From assembly GCA_022478985.1 (NCBI GenBank), contig JAKSZP010013293.1, positions 62,001-126,000 on the forward strand: DNA of 64,000 nt, written 5' to 3'. The notes beneath the pieces were generated by a model that did no database searches, was not told the DNA's origin, and worked only from the letters and a program-made list of their open reading frames with translations. Source of the DNA: Massospora cicadina (Eukaryota; Entomophthoromycota; Entomophthoromycetes; Entomophthorales; Entomophthoraceae). Of the stretch, positions 44,401-55,380 are shown piece by piece. The position numbers and the translations under genes are program-made. Within the stretch, counting starts at the first letter, position 1, and each line of letters starts with the position of its first letter.

Positions 44401-46195
44401 ATGATTGTTGACCTTTGCAGTTTCTACTACATATGCTACCTTTCACTAAAAGTCCGAAGTGAAACTCCACAATCTATCAGACTAACATCGTCACCTTTAA
44501 GCAACTAACCCATCCTGGGAGCACACAGCAATCCCTATACCCAAATGGGTGATTCTTTTTTAGCACTAGTGGTGCTCAACCCAAAAGAGGGAGCCGCCAT
44601 GCATCTTTGTTTGCAAATGGGCTAAACAAAGGGATTATTAGAAATAAAAGAACTCCTAATATGGCACCTCAGCTAACAGCCTAAAAAGCCATATCAGATG
44701 GCGAGGAAGCTTTAGGGAAACTTTTGTCCGGTACCTGCTTTAGCTAGTAGACCATGGTTGACAGCATTGGGGTGGGAGCATCAATGACATGGGGAATAAG
44801 AAGGTATAGTTGTGGATTTTCTACGTTTATGAGGGCAGCGGTGTCCATTGCCTCAATGTATTGAGCAAGTTGATGCTCACTAAAAGTGATGAGAGCTGGC
44901 ACACAAGTGAAAGACTTGATGCGCCGGCAGGTTTTGGGATAAGCGGGGTTAAAAAGAGAAGGTTTTGTCACATTAATGTAAGAACAGCTCACACCAAAAG
45001 TGAGCTCCTCAATCTCATATTTTGCATCCTCCTCAAAACCATGGGGAAAGTCGTGATTGGGATAAACTCAACAAGAAGTTCCATCACCCCATGGAGTTGT
45101 TGGCGGAGGAGGGTGTTGGCAGGAGCTGCCACATGGGTGATTCTTGTCTCTGTCTTTTCATCAACCTTGGGGTTAATCTCCTTCAGTCACATATTGTGTC
45201 TGTGACTTGGAAAGTCCCCGTAGGGCTTCCTTGTAGATCAGGTATCAAAGTTGGTAGAGTTGTCCACCCCTTGGTGTACTCACCCAGCACCTAATTTTGA
45301 GGATCTTCAGCCCACCCTCCACTATCAGTTACTCTCTAGCTTCCTTTAAACATTAAAAAATAGGCAAAAGAAAGATATTTATTAAGAGAGAATTTAAGGC
45401 TTTATATTTAGGTGTTTACTTGGTAATCCACTGACTACCTATCATCAGAAATTAATGCTAGCAAACTGACCCTATTGTCAGCAACCTTTTTACAACCATT
45501 ACCTTAAAAATTAGTCAAATTGAACGGTAGATATTAGTTTGATTCATCGTTAGCATCAGTTGCCAATTCTATTATATAAAATTTATATTAAATTATCTTG
45601 AAAATCCTCAGCCTATGTCACCAGTCATTCTGAACTCTAGGCGGTCAAATGTCCATCGCAATTTCAACTATCAGACACTCCGCACAAAAGCTGACATTAT
45701 GAGTATCCTTGGCATAAGTTACCAATTAATCCTGAAATAGTAAATAATTAGATTATTCTTGGCATCAGTCGCCAGTAACCTGAACAAATCAACGTTAAAT
45801 TAGCAATTTTTCATGAATCTGATTTGATAGTAATTTTTAACATCTTCAGTTTTATTCGCCACTATTGAAGTACTAATAATTAGTTGATGCATAATTTGTA
45901 ATAACTTTGGTGTAAATTAACAGTAATTAAAGAAATAAAATTGTTATTAGAGATCTTCCCCAATACTTCAATATAGCTTGATCCAACCAAATGTGGAGCA
46001 CAAATTGGTAACTTTATTATTAATAATATCTTTAAAACTAGGAGACTAATTGAAAATCATATGTGACTAACTAAAATCTAATTTTGGAAACTATGGGAGA
46101 GATCCATCTAGTTAAAGCCCAACACAAGAAACCTCTTCAATGATGTACTTTGTATCAGTTAAATGAATAATACCAAAGTCTGGAATGGGTTACAT
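44401..46195. other. 1.8 kb unassigned insertion in TE-6
   Basis: It separates the TE-6 linker from its integrase. A plus frame (44810-45205, 131 codons) and an opposite frame (44992-44744, open further upstream to about 45070) overlap; I recognise neither. The right part (45430-45850) is A+T-rich and repeats semi-palindromic motifs such as TTGGCATCAGTCGCCAG and TTGGCATAAGTTACCAA. It could be a truncated minus-strand element (LTR at right, gag at left), but this is a guess. Confidence 0.35.
44556..44613 (-). mobile_element. About 58 bp A-tailed SINE-like insertion
   Basis: The complement begins about GCAAACAAAGATGC, contains GGCGGCTCCCTCTTTTGGG and ends CACTAGTGCTAAAAA. It aligns with 35654-35700 over about 37 bases without gaps. 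CAAATGGG at 44542-44549 recurs at 44614-44621, a possible, partly decayed target duplication. It is the longest copy seen. Confidence 0.55.
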
Positions 46196-47310
46196 TAAAA
46201 AATTGACAATGATAATATAAGGCGACTATATCCTGCCCCCTCTAAAAGACCATCAATTATAATGTGAGATCATTGCTCTGTTGGAACTAAAGGACTAGTA
46301 AAACGCTAAAAAACTAACAGAGCTACTACTTGGAGTCATTGAGGTTTGACATCCTGGAATTCATACCAAAAAAGCTGGAAAGCCATTTGCAACAATCCTT
46401 TAAAGCTTCCACCACATATCAACTGGTTAAGACCAACTGGGCGTGGCACCCCATCTCAATTGACACTATTGGTCTTCTACCAATCAGCAATTTCAATCAA
46501 TGATACAATTGTGATCATCGACCACCTACCTAAGTTGGTCTAAGCTAAGCCCTTACTTGATATTGGAGAAGTTACCACAACTAAGTTTATCATGGAGCAC
46601 ATAATTTAAAGGCCTGGGTGTCTGCAGGTATTCTATTGGACAACGGTACCAATTTTGTTTCCAAAATGATCTTGAAACTTAACCTGACTATGGGATTAGA
46701 GGTATCTTTTCCACCATATATCACCCAGAGACCAATGGAACTGTTGAGAGGGTCAACGGGACTCTTGATTAAATTTCTCTGTAAGTTTTCTGCCTATTCA
46801 CTTTTTCAGTGGATCTCTATGTCTACCCCGCTGTTTTTGACTACATAATTGGATATCATAGTGCTACTGGGTTCTGCTCTTTTCAATTACTATATGGCCA
46901 ACATGACGACTTATCCTCATATTGTACTTCTTTATTGGGGATGAGGATGGGATCCTTCCTAAAGGAATAATTTAATTGGCTAGTAAAAGCACTAATCAAG
47001 ATTCAGGCGAGGTTATGAGTCTGAGCTAGATATAAAAATATACCAGAAAGCACAGGAAGATATATTGAGCTCCTTACATAAGTTTAAAGTGGGTAATCGT
47101 TTATTTTACTGCAACTCCTATGGTTTCAGACGAACCCACAAGATGTCAACGCTCTAGAAAGGGCCATATTAATTATAGTGAGCTCATCCTTTGATATTTA
47201 TACCATTAAGAGTCAGCTCATTGGAAACTTGCTAATAGGGTTCATGCGAAGTTTTTCATACCTTACTATAGCAGTGGTTTATCTGCCATTCTTTATTGAA
47301 AAATCAGTAA
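46196..47310 (+). pseudogene. Integrase of TE-6, broken
   Basis: IRRLYPAPSKRPSIIM near 46220 matches the region just before the HHCC of TE-11; the zinc residues are lost. Core: IVIIDHLPKLV near 46510 (Asp present), LLDNGTNFVSKMILKLN at 46627 (Asp present), then NGTVERVNGTL near 46737 in another frame (Glu present). C-terminal: CSFQLLYGQHDDL near 46880 and FDIYTIKSQ near 47190. A purine run AAGAGAGAAATG precedes the LTR at 47327. Confidence 0.75.
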
Positions 47311-47326
47311 ATTTAAGAGAGAAATG

Positions 47327-47876
47327 TGTTGTCAAAGTTGTTGATTTGACTTTTGATAACCTATAAAACGTTAATGCCAGTAACTAAAACAAAAACAATC
47401 AAATTTTATTAAAACGTATTTTTAATTAACCCTATTTTTGGGTCTCCTAATCATTCCAGAATCATCAAATGGCGACTTCTACCCTTTAAATCAACCCTAT
47501 CCCTAAAATGGCGCGATTATACCTATTATACTCATTGTAAACATTTTGCACATTGTACTCCCCAACAAGCATAATTATAGCCTGGAGACATTAATGCTCC
47601 ATGGATAAAGAATTGTTTCTTAAAAAACTCTCTTTCTATCCCAATAAATATCATCATTTGCCCAATTTTATTTAGTTTACCTAAACAATCCTTGGAGTAG
47701 AGATTTATTATCCCAAGAATATAAGAGATATTAAGTATTGTATAGAGCTCTTTACATTAATATGCGGAATTTACCTCATCACAGGATAGAGGTGATATGG
47801 TTTATTAAGAGCAACGGAGATTCTTGAAGAAACTATATCCATGAAATTAGAGTCCTCGTCACGCGCTTAAAAAGTT
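47327..47876 (+). repeat. 3' LTR of TE-6
   Basis: Partner of 26223-26765, starting TGTTGTCAAAG. The end is placed by alignment with ATACATCA of the 5' copy (here TAAAAAGTT) and by the resumption of TE-5 protein at 47877. Confidence 0.7.
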
Positions 47877-48669
47877 GAAATGAAAAAAAGATGTTATTAA
47901 CTCTTGGGCAGTGAATACCATTGTACTTCACATCAAATGCATAGTCAAGAATTTTACCCATAATTCCTACATTGAACTCATGCAATGAGATGGAGTAGTT
48001 CCTGTCCTACTATAGATAACTAAAGAAGAGGACTAAGATACTACCCAACCAAATATCAAGTACAAAAAACTGTTCTTGCATTTAGGCATAACATAAATTT
48101 ATCCTCTGGCAAATATGTCATCTTAGTAATAAATTTGAAGTGGACATACTATAAGGAATGTCTAGAAAGTATTTGAGTCCTAACAGCAATCACGCCTAGA
48201 GCCCCACATAGCCCCCAGACATAAAATTACCTATGTGGGATATAAAAGTTTACTAAAGTATGCAAATAAAGCTACTGAAGGTACATAGACATCTGGTGGT
48301 AGCTTACTTGCACCTGATCTTCATTAACAAAGGTCTATAGTATCTACAATATCTTACTTATAAAAATGTATTTAGCCTCTAAAGAAGATCTCTGACTGAT
48401 GTAATAACCTTGAACCCAGGAAACCTCCTGATAAGATTAACCAAAGAGAAAAAAGATCTTTTACTGGGATTAAAGAATTATCTGAGATTTTTAAACCAAC
48501 AAAATATGATTTAGGTTGCATTTTCAGTTTCATCCACAAGCCTAGATATAGGCGAGTATTCCATCATTCTTTATCATCCATTGCTCTCATGTTTTAAATA
48601 AAGTAGTATCTAAAGAAATTAGAAAGTTGCTGAATCAAGGAATGCTGAAGATATTTAATTGTCACTTTG
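47877..48669 (+). pseudogene. TE-5 protease end, linker and start of reverse transcriptase
   Basis: Read on from VVE at 26222, the frame gives EMKKKDVINSWAVNTIVLHI, then HNSYIELMQ.DGVVPVLL and YKKLFLHLGIT, aligning segment by segment with TE-3 (VHMGNINLAYGDGVILVCYH, YEYQGLPLRAAG). Near 48600 VSKEIRKLLNQGMLKIFNCH is the start of reverse transcriptase. It stops at CTTTG (48665-48669), where the solo LTR is inserted. The stretch 48150-48550 is poorly conserved. Confidence 0.65.
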
Positions 48670-49270
48670 TGTAATAAATGGGATTTATCCATTCATTGCA
48701 ATTGGACTTAAGTTCAGATTTTCCAAATCCCAAGTTTATTTGTTTAAAAGATTTTTGGTGTTTGTCAGGTTTGGGCGATGTCCCAGAAGGGCATTCTTTA
48801 AGGTCAAGCCCGCAAAATTTTGACTTCATTTGGAATTCTCTCTAATCCCCCTCTTTTGTGGGTTTCTCTGGTGGCCTCAGGGCCGCCCTTACCTTTTCTT
48901 ACCTGGTGATCCGCAATGCAACAAGTTTCTGTTAAGTTAATAAAAACTTGTGTTTTCAGGATCCCCATCCCTCTAACTAATATGTCTTTTCCCTTGTTAT
49001 GTTTGAGGCATCAGATTATTGTGATCATGTTCACCTGCATCTCTTTATTCAATAACAGTAAATATAAAGTTAATTCTAGAGTTTGCAACCTCACTTAACT
49101 ATTTTGTCTTTGTTTTGCTTCAAATTTCCCTAATTCTGAGGTTTAGTGGGTTAGTTGCGGAGGCACTAACACCTACCTTGAGATTACAGTTCACTCTGGA
49201 CTTTAACATTGATTGCATCAAACCTAAGGATAGATGGCGATCAGAAATTGGGTTGTTTCTTACCATTACA
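48670..49270 (+). repeat. Solo LTR in the TE-5 reverse transcriptase
   Basis: 601 bp beginning TGTAATAAATGGG and ending CCATTACA, so the termini TGTAAT/ATTACA are inverted repeats. The flanks CTTTG (48665-48669) and CTGTG (49271-49275) form a 5 bp duplication with one change. Removing it rejoins the TE-5 reverse transcriptase with about the expected spacing (40 bases between GML and KKK against 42). It contains AATAAAA near 48941 on the plus strand, so plus orientation is likely. It is unlike the other LTRs here. Confidence 0.7.
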
Positions 49271-50570
49271 CTGTGTAATGTAGATTAAACATTAAGAAGA
49301 AAGATGGTGCAAATTAGGTGGTAATATAATAAAGAAAGATAAACAAAAACAAAAAATACTTACCATCTGCTGTTAATTGACAATGTGCTGGATCATCTGG
49401 AAAGTGACAGATTGCATTTTATCTACGTAACTAATCTTAGGAAATTGCAAAATCAAGATTAAAGAAGCCTATCAATAGATGTGTGCAAATTCGATTCCTG
49501 AGGAAGTTTATCCTACTAAGATGCCCCAAGACTTGGCAACGCCTTGGTGACATTTCAAAGGTCCATAAACATCATCTTCAGAGATCACAAACTCTTGTGT
49601 GTTATCTAGTTTTTGTACAACATCAACATCTTCTATCACACGTTTTCAAAATATATAGAACACGTATAAAGTTGTTCCATCAACTCACTACTATTAATGT
49701 ACAAGTAAAACCCAAGATCTTCAACTTTCTTAAGGAGAATTGGAGACTTTATATTTGTGATAGATTCCAAGTGGTTAAGACTACAGCTCGCCCTAGTATA
49801 GGCCACTAGCAAAATGGCCATTCTAGGTAACAAACGCGATGTTCAAGTACTTGGTAAGGTTGGGTACTACTGACGTCTTATACATAACTAATGTTTATCA
49901 GAGATTCATTATTTGTATATTAGAAATGACGCGAAAATTAAATGTTTTGAACAATGCAGCATCCCTTTGAAACCTTTAGGGGAGGCTTTAGTTAAAATCT
50001 TAGTTCTACAGTACCTAGCTTTTGACAAAAAATTATAGTCCAAACCAACACCTCCCATTTCACCATAAGAGCGCTTTTTTCTCTACAAGATAATGACAAT
50101 GTAGAACACTAATTCACCTACTTCAGTCTATGCTTAATTACCGCGAGTGAAACTATACTATTATCGCATATAGAAGAGTTTAGCCTATATAAATGCATAA
50201 GAATAATTTTATTATATCTCCCTGGATTGAAATCCATGGCCATACTCTCATGCATCCTTGCAAAAAAACATAATATCCAGTAATCAGAAGGTCAACTAAT
50301 GCACTGAGAACTGATATTTAAGTTTATAATTTTGATGTAGTAAATTGCTTATAGCAAAACATCAGATTGCCAGTTTCTGTTGTGGCTTCTTTGGTTGCTA
50401 TAACGTTAAATTTTGCAGATTTGATGTAAAAAATGTACTTTGGCAAGATATTTCTGATACGTCTCTAAAATTATAAACTCTGTATCATATTCAGTCCATT
50501 ATCTTCTAGAAGAATGGATAGCTGTTTAAAAAAATCATTGGGATAAATTAAATTTTCTTAAAATTGTTAG
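49271..50570 (+). pseudogene. TE-5 reverse transcriptase and RNase H
   Basis: NIKKKDGAN at about 49290, LLLIDNVLDHLES near 49370, GNALVTFQRSINIIFRDHK at 49540, then LYNINIF where YLDDINVF is expected, so the catalytic pair is gone. LRLQLALV.ATSKMAILGNK near 49780 and VQVLGKVGYY near 49840 follow. RNase H remains as TIRALFSLQDNDN and FTYFSLCLITASETILLSH at 50060-50160. The linker AKHQIASFCCGFFGCYNVK is near 50355. Many stops. Confidence 0.75.
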
Positions 50571-51000
50571 ACCAACCAGACACCATAGTCAACGCGCATA
50601 GGGCGGTAAGACATGGATGGCTTCAGAAAACGTCAAGTTTTTTGACCATGGTACTACTTTAAATATAGATTTGACATCCTTGAAATAATTCATTCTACTA
50701 CCAATTTCAAGTGTAAAAGCCCTTCTGCAAAAAGACCCCTCACAACTTGTGAAACATAAATTGCTTGGCATACCACATCTAATAATGTCTTGTGCCCTTG
50801 CCTACTAAACAAATAACGCCTAGTACAGATGGTAATAATAGATCACTTAATAAAATGGGTAAAAAACAAGATATTGAACCAAAGCGCCGTTTTTCCATCA
50901 AATTCAAAATGCAGCGTATTATCCAGTTGCACAGTTGCCCTCCATTCATACTTATGATTAAAATTTTTTAGTATTCTATGACTAAATTATCTGGCTAACT
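50571..51000 (+). pseudogene. TE-5 integrase, N-terminal part
   Basis: DTIVNAHRAVRHGWLQKTSS near 50590 carries the two His of the zinc site (HRAVxHG); the Cys pair is replaced (FYYQFQVKKPFC). Core remains: PPFILMIKIF near 50940 stands for PQFILTDNGTNF, and KLSG for KLNEL. Similarity stops abruptly near 51000, so the rest is deleted or displaced by an insertion. Confidence 0.65.
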
Positions 51001-52840
51001 AGAAATTAATTTTGGTTAACCTGTCTTATTATGAATAGGTTAGGTACTTATTGCCTATTAAATTAATGTTAAATTAGTGTTATAATTTGATTCCAACGTT
51101 GATGTCAATTAATGGTTAATTAAACGTGATTGTCAATGCTAGGTGGTAGAGTTTGGCTACTGTCTGAATAGCTAAAAACATCTCTGTTTTAAAGCAACAA
51201 GGCTTCTGGCGCCAACTAGCAAGAAACGATCTCTGGAGCAAACAAAGCGTTGAAACTAGTTGTGATGATGGTTTGTTAAACTGGGTAATATGGTTTCTAG
51301 TAAATGAAAACATTTTTCTTATGCTTGATAAGTGGCCGCTAGCTTGTATAAATTAATCTATTGGGGCTGACTAAGGCTTTAGATTTCATCATTACAGAAG
51401 TTAACCCAAAAAGTTAGCCTTATATGAGGAATTAATGCCATAATTATTGAAATGCTAACATAAAAGTTGAGCACAAATCTAACCTATATGATTCATTTTG
51501 TAATTCAAAGAAAAAGAATATTATATCTGAAAATATTTGTATTGTTTTTTACATAGAATAGTGGAAAGTGATTAGTTTTCTACTTCTGTTTTCTTAAGAA
51601 ACTAGTATGAGTATACTCATGTGGGGGTGTGACCACACTAGAAAGTACTTGACGGGCTATTTGTCTGCATACAACCAAAATACTCTGTTTTTACATCAAA
51701 TTAGATCATGTGCAGTAAACTTAAAAAGAAAGTTTACACTTGGTGATGATTACAAGTTATTTTTGAGACTTTGAACCAATTGAGAAACCAGAAGCATTTG
51801 TATCATAAAGTCCATCTAAAGTGAGATCCTGAAGTATTTTAGAGCTTGTTGGGATACAGGAGAGCAACTCTTAACCAGACCGCTACTAAATTAAGGCCCC
51901 AAAACTTCAGCAAGTAAAGAGGACAAAGGCCGCGGTAAGCTTAAATAGGAAAAGAGACAGGTGAGTAACAGTGTTTTAATTTAATAAAGCCTTAAGGTAT
52001 TTATAGGACCTTAAGGGTAAAGATGAATCTGAAAAGGAGAAAATTGGGATAGGAAAAGTGTTGGCATCAATTGCCAATGGTGAGATTAATATAAAATTAT
52101 TATCAATACAAGGGGAATGGGACCATACTCAGCATAATTTGCCGGTGCATCCCAAAAAGGCTAATTGATTGGAAGTTTTTGCCAAGTTGGGATTTTGCAA
52201 TGCCCCAATAGTTTCAACATCCTTGGCATTAGTTACCAAAGTCAGATTATGTCTTAATTAAATATAACTGGAATAATCCCTGATTTTTCAGATTGGGATC
52301 AAGCCAAGTTAATGGGGAGCCCAATCAGAAATTCACCCATAGGCAAGTAGAAACCCTATCCAGAGCTTCCCTTAATAAAGTGAGAATTCCAACAGAGCTG
52401 AAGATCATCAAAAAAGACATCAATATCATCAACACAGACTGACTTTATAAAATTCAAAGAACAAGTTACATAGTGGAAGAAGAAAGTGATCTTGCTGTGA
52501 AACCAAAAATGACATATATATGGGTAAATTCAAAAAACTAGTGAAGAAAAACATCACCTATGCCAAGGACTTATTAAGGGTACAAGTTGCATTTAGTGCC
52601 AAAGTTGTAAAAATCGCCTATTATGCGAGAAAACTCTCAACTCTTAATGAGAATTACAAGATATAATGAACCACATATGTACTTGCTTATAAGTGGAGAC
52701 CAAAATATGCAATAATGATTAAATGGGGATATAAGTAATTTGGGAAGCATATGCCCTAAAGACATATGCCTGAAACGTTTGCCACCATCTAATAAATATC
52801 CCCAACAACAACTCACCTACTGTTAGGATCACTATCCATG
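51001..52840. other. 1.8 kb mostly unassigned, with a possible RNase H fragment
   Basis: No gene is assigned from 51001 to 52600. It includes CTGGCGCCAACTAGCAAG (near 51210), TTGGCATCAATTGCCAA (near 52065) and TTGGCATTAGTTACCAA (near 52220), the same semi-palindromic motif seen at 45.5-45.8 kb. Near 52615-52680 the plus strand reads IAYYARKLSTLNENYKI, a good match to the RNase H segment PVAYYSRKLN..ERNY; it is an isolated fragment of another gypsy element. Confidence 0.4.
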
Positions 52841-54240
52841 CTCCTCATACCATAATCAAGCCAATGACCACTGAAGAAGTTAAAGCTACCCAAAATTACC
52901 AAAATTTTATCAGGATAAAGCACCAGATTTTCCAGGTTGTTTGAGATACCATATTTACACAAAGTGGTTCCAAATAAGAATATATAATAACTAGTCATCT
53001 ATATAACAATTGCCATAATCTGGTGACACCCCAATTATATGGGAACAAGTAATCATAAAACAATTATAAAAGTGCAAAATTGAAAAAAACATTTTACTAA
53101 GCGGATGGCTGGCAAAAAGCAAAGATTCTTGGTTATTCAATTACAAATAGATGACTCTTTGGGAACATTTGTCAGTAGGTTAAAAAGGTACTTGAGCAGG
53201 GTTTACTAGTGTTCTTTTCTAGTCTGCAAACTAGTCCAATATCGGTTACAAAGGATAGCTGCAATAAAGTGTGATTTATTATTTGCATATTAGCAAACTC
53301 ATTAAGATAGGAACTTATTTATTCTTTCTAGGATTGACGATGACTTAGATCATCTTAATAACTAATACCTTTTATTATGGATCTCATTCCAGAATAATGA
53401 CAAGATTAACTTGCCAATTGAAGAGAAAAAACATACTGTTATTACAGCACAGTACTTTAAAAAATGACAAGAATTCCACAAAGACTTTATATTGTGCTAG
53501 CTACCTTTTAGAGAGTAATGGACAATATCATAACTAATATAAGTTTTCCTTGCTTATGTATATTTGGATGAGATAAATGTATTTAGAAGAACCTTACTAA
53601 TCACTTCAACTATCTTGAAGAAGAGTTCAAGTGATTGCCCTCCCTTGATATGGAAAATAAGACTAGAAAATACTATTTCTTCAATAATGAGTTTAGACTT
53701 GGGCTTTAAATAGTTCAGAAGATGAACAACATCAGTATCAGAAAAGAAGCAATTAAACAACTGTAATACTAAAAAGCGTATGAGATATATAAGTATATCA
53801 GAAGATAGTCAGGTAATATCAACAATTTATTATAAAATTTTCAAAGATAACTCTAATATTATTCCCTATATTAAAAGATCTAAAATGGGCTCATATGGAT
53901 TGAAGAGGTTTAAGCCTCATTTGATGATCTCTGGAAATGTTTTTTAACAGGGTATATCTTGAATTACCCTGACTATAGTTGGTTTATTTTTTAAAACTGT
54001 TGCTTCACTTATGACAATTTGTGCCATATTGAATCAAGTTGATGAGGTTAGAAAGAAGCCTGATAGCAATGTGAGCAGAGCTTAGTCTTTGGCTAAGAGA
54101 AACTAAACTGTCACAGAATGGAAATGCCTTGCTTTTATTTAAACCTACAGTCATTTTAAGTCTATATTTATTGAATATATTTCAAGGCATCACTAGCCAT
54201 AATTCCTTATACAAGCTTTATAATATTAAAGACTTGAAAG
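52841..54240 (+). pseudogene. TE-9 reverse transcriptase and RNase H (family beta)
   Basis: The linker TTEEVKATQNYQNFI lies near 52865. Reverse transcriptase: KKVLEQGLLVFFSSLQTSPI near 53180, RIDDDLDHLNN near 53330, LPIEEKKHTVIT near 53415, and VYLDEINVFRRTL at about 53560, so YLDD has become YLDE. RNase H at 54020-54180: LNQVDEVRKKPDSNVSRA, LAKRN.TVTEWKCLAFI and HFKSIF. Closest by eye to TE-10. No LTR or gag of TE-9 was recognised. Confidence 0.7.
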
Positions 54241-55375
54241 TAGATTGGCCAAAACTGCTTTAAAAGTTTCAGTCTTAAAACTTTAGAAATTAGGAATAAT
54301 AGCTATCTAGTAGACAAAATGCTGATAGAATATAAAGATTGCCTGATAATAATACTGTGTATTAACAAAAAGATAAACTTTTATAAGATGATCAAGGATC
54401 ATTTAGCCATGAGTCCTAAGAGAGGTTTAAAAAGCGTTGACAAAAGCCATGGAAAAATCTAAAAGATGAAAAACAGGCACTATACAAAGTAAATGAATAT
54501 AATGATATTTTTTCCCCAAAACTATTTAAACAAACTGAAAAATCAAATCTGTTCACAAAGTTGTCAGTCACTGTGGCCTTTGAGAAACCTTAAAGCTTCT
54601 GTAACATTATTACTGGTGTCACAAATTTAAAATAAGCTAATTTATCTCCTGCTATACAGAGTGTCAACTACACAACCCCTTATAATTTACAACGGGTTAT
54701 TAGATAGTGCGCCCAGGATTTGTGTGGCATACTGTAATAATAGATGTCATAGCTTAACTATTGTCAGTACAGGAGGATTTTAATACTTAATTATTGCAAA
54801 CAGCCATCTAACCAGATGGGATAAAATAAGAGCCTTGAGTTTAGTGGAAGCCATGAGTACTGTTAAATCTATCTTAAAACAAAGAATATTTTTGCGCAGA
54901 TGGCTCAAGTATTTATTGCTGAAGTTGAACCAATTTTCAGATCCTTTTCCATACCTTATTGAACAAACTAATGTGGATTGACAGAGTATTCTCAGTCCCA
55001 TACTATTTTTAAGAGATAAATAAATGATTAAAGTAGTGAATGATACCTTAGCTGCTAAAATATAGAAACTGACCACAGGGGTAATATCTACTTGGGCGTA
55101 CTTTTAAAGCTGTCTGGCTTTTCCCAGAATATCTGATTTCATAAATCCATGGGGAAAATGCCCTTTGAATCAATCTCTGGACAAAACAGATATTACTAAT
55201 TTTATAATTATTGGAATTTCTGATAAAAATTATGATAAGCAGGTGCTACAAAGGCTACGAAATTAATAGTTCTGTGGCTCTAATGTTAATAGACACAAAT
55301 GCGATGAAGTTCTTAGTTCTGTTGCTATAATTGATTCCAATTGGAAATACAGAATTCTGTATGAATAGACCAAAA
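54241..55375 (+). pseudogene. TE-9 integrase, decayed
   Basis: The core is near 54760-55060: LTIVSTGGF.YLIIANSHLT, then RW, where the catalytic Asp of VDHFTRW has become Ser. KYLLLKLNQFSDPFPYLIEQ stands for KYLLSDNGTNF.. with the second Asp lost, and IKVVNDTLAAKI for IERVNGTLA with Glu changed to Lys. The C-terminal part includes FINPWGKCPLNQSLDK near 55140 and IIDSNWKYRILYE near 55330. Thoroughly inactive. Confidence 0.65.
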
Positions 55376-55380
55376 TTTAG

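Larger units (their letters stand above)
26223..47876 (+). mobile_element. TE-6: Ty3/gypsy element (family alpha) split by TE-7
   Basis: Plus-strand element bounded by LTRs at 26223-26765 and 47327-47876. Its internal order is primer site, gag, protease, reverse transcriptase, RNase H (interrupted by TE-7 at 31496/44121), linker, a second unexplained insertion (about 44400-46195), integrase, purine tract. It sits in the TE-5 protease: GAAGG precedes it and GAAAT follows, possibly one decayed 5 bp duplication, and the TE-5 protein resumes at the next residue. Without its insertions it would be roughly 7 kb. Confidence 0.75.

Noticed and set aside
44810..45205. 131-codon plus-strand frame annotated as a protein.
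   Set aside because: Unknown sequence, with an equally plausible overlapping frame on the other strand; reported only as unassigned.
48668..49279. An 8 bp direct repeat TGTGTAAT flanking about 600 bp, suggesting a hAT-type DNA transposon.
   Set aside because: No terminal inverted repeat of transposon type inside it. Taking TGTAAT...ATTACA as LTR ends gives 5 bp flanks CTTTG/CTGTG and restores reverse transcriptase spacing.
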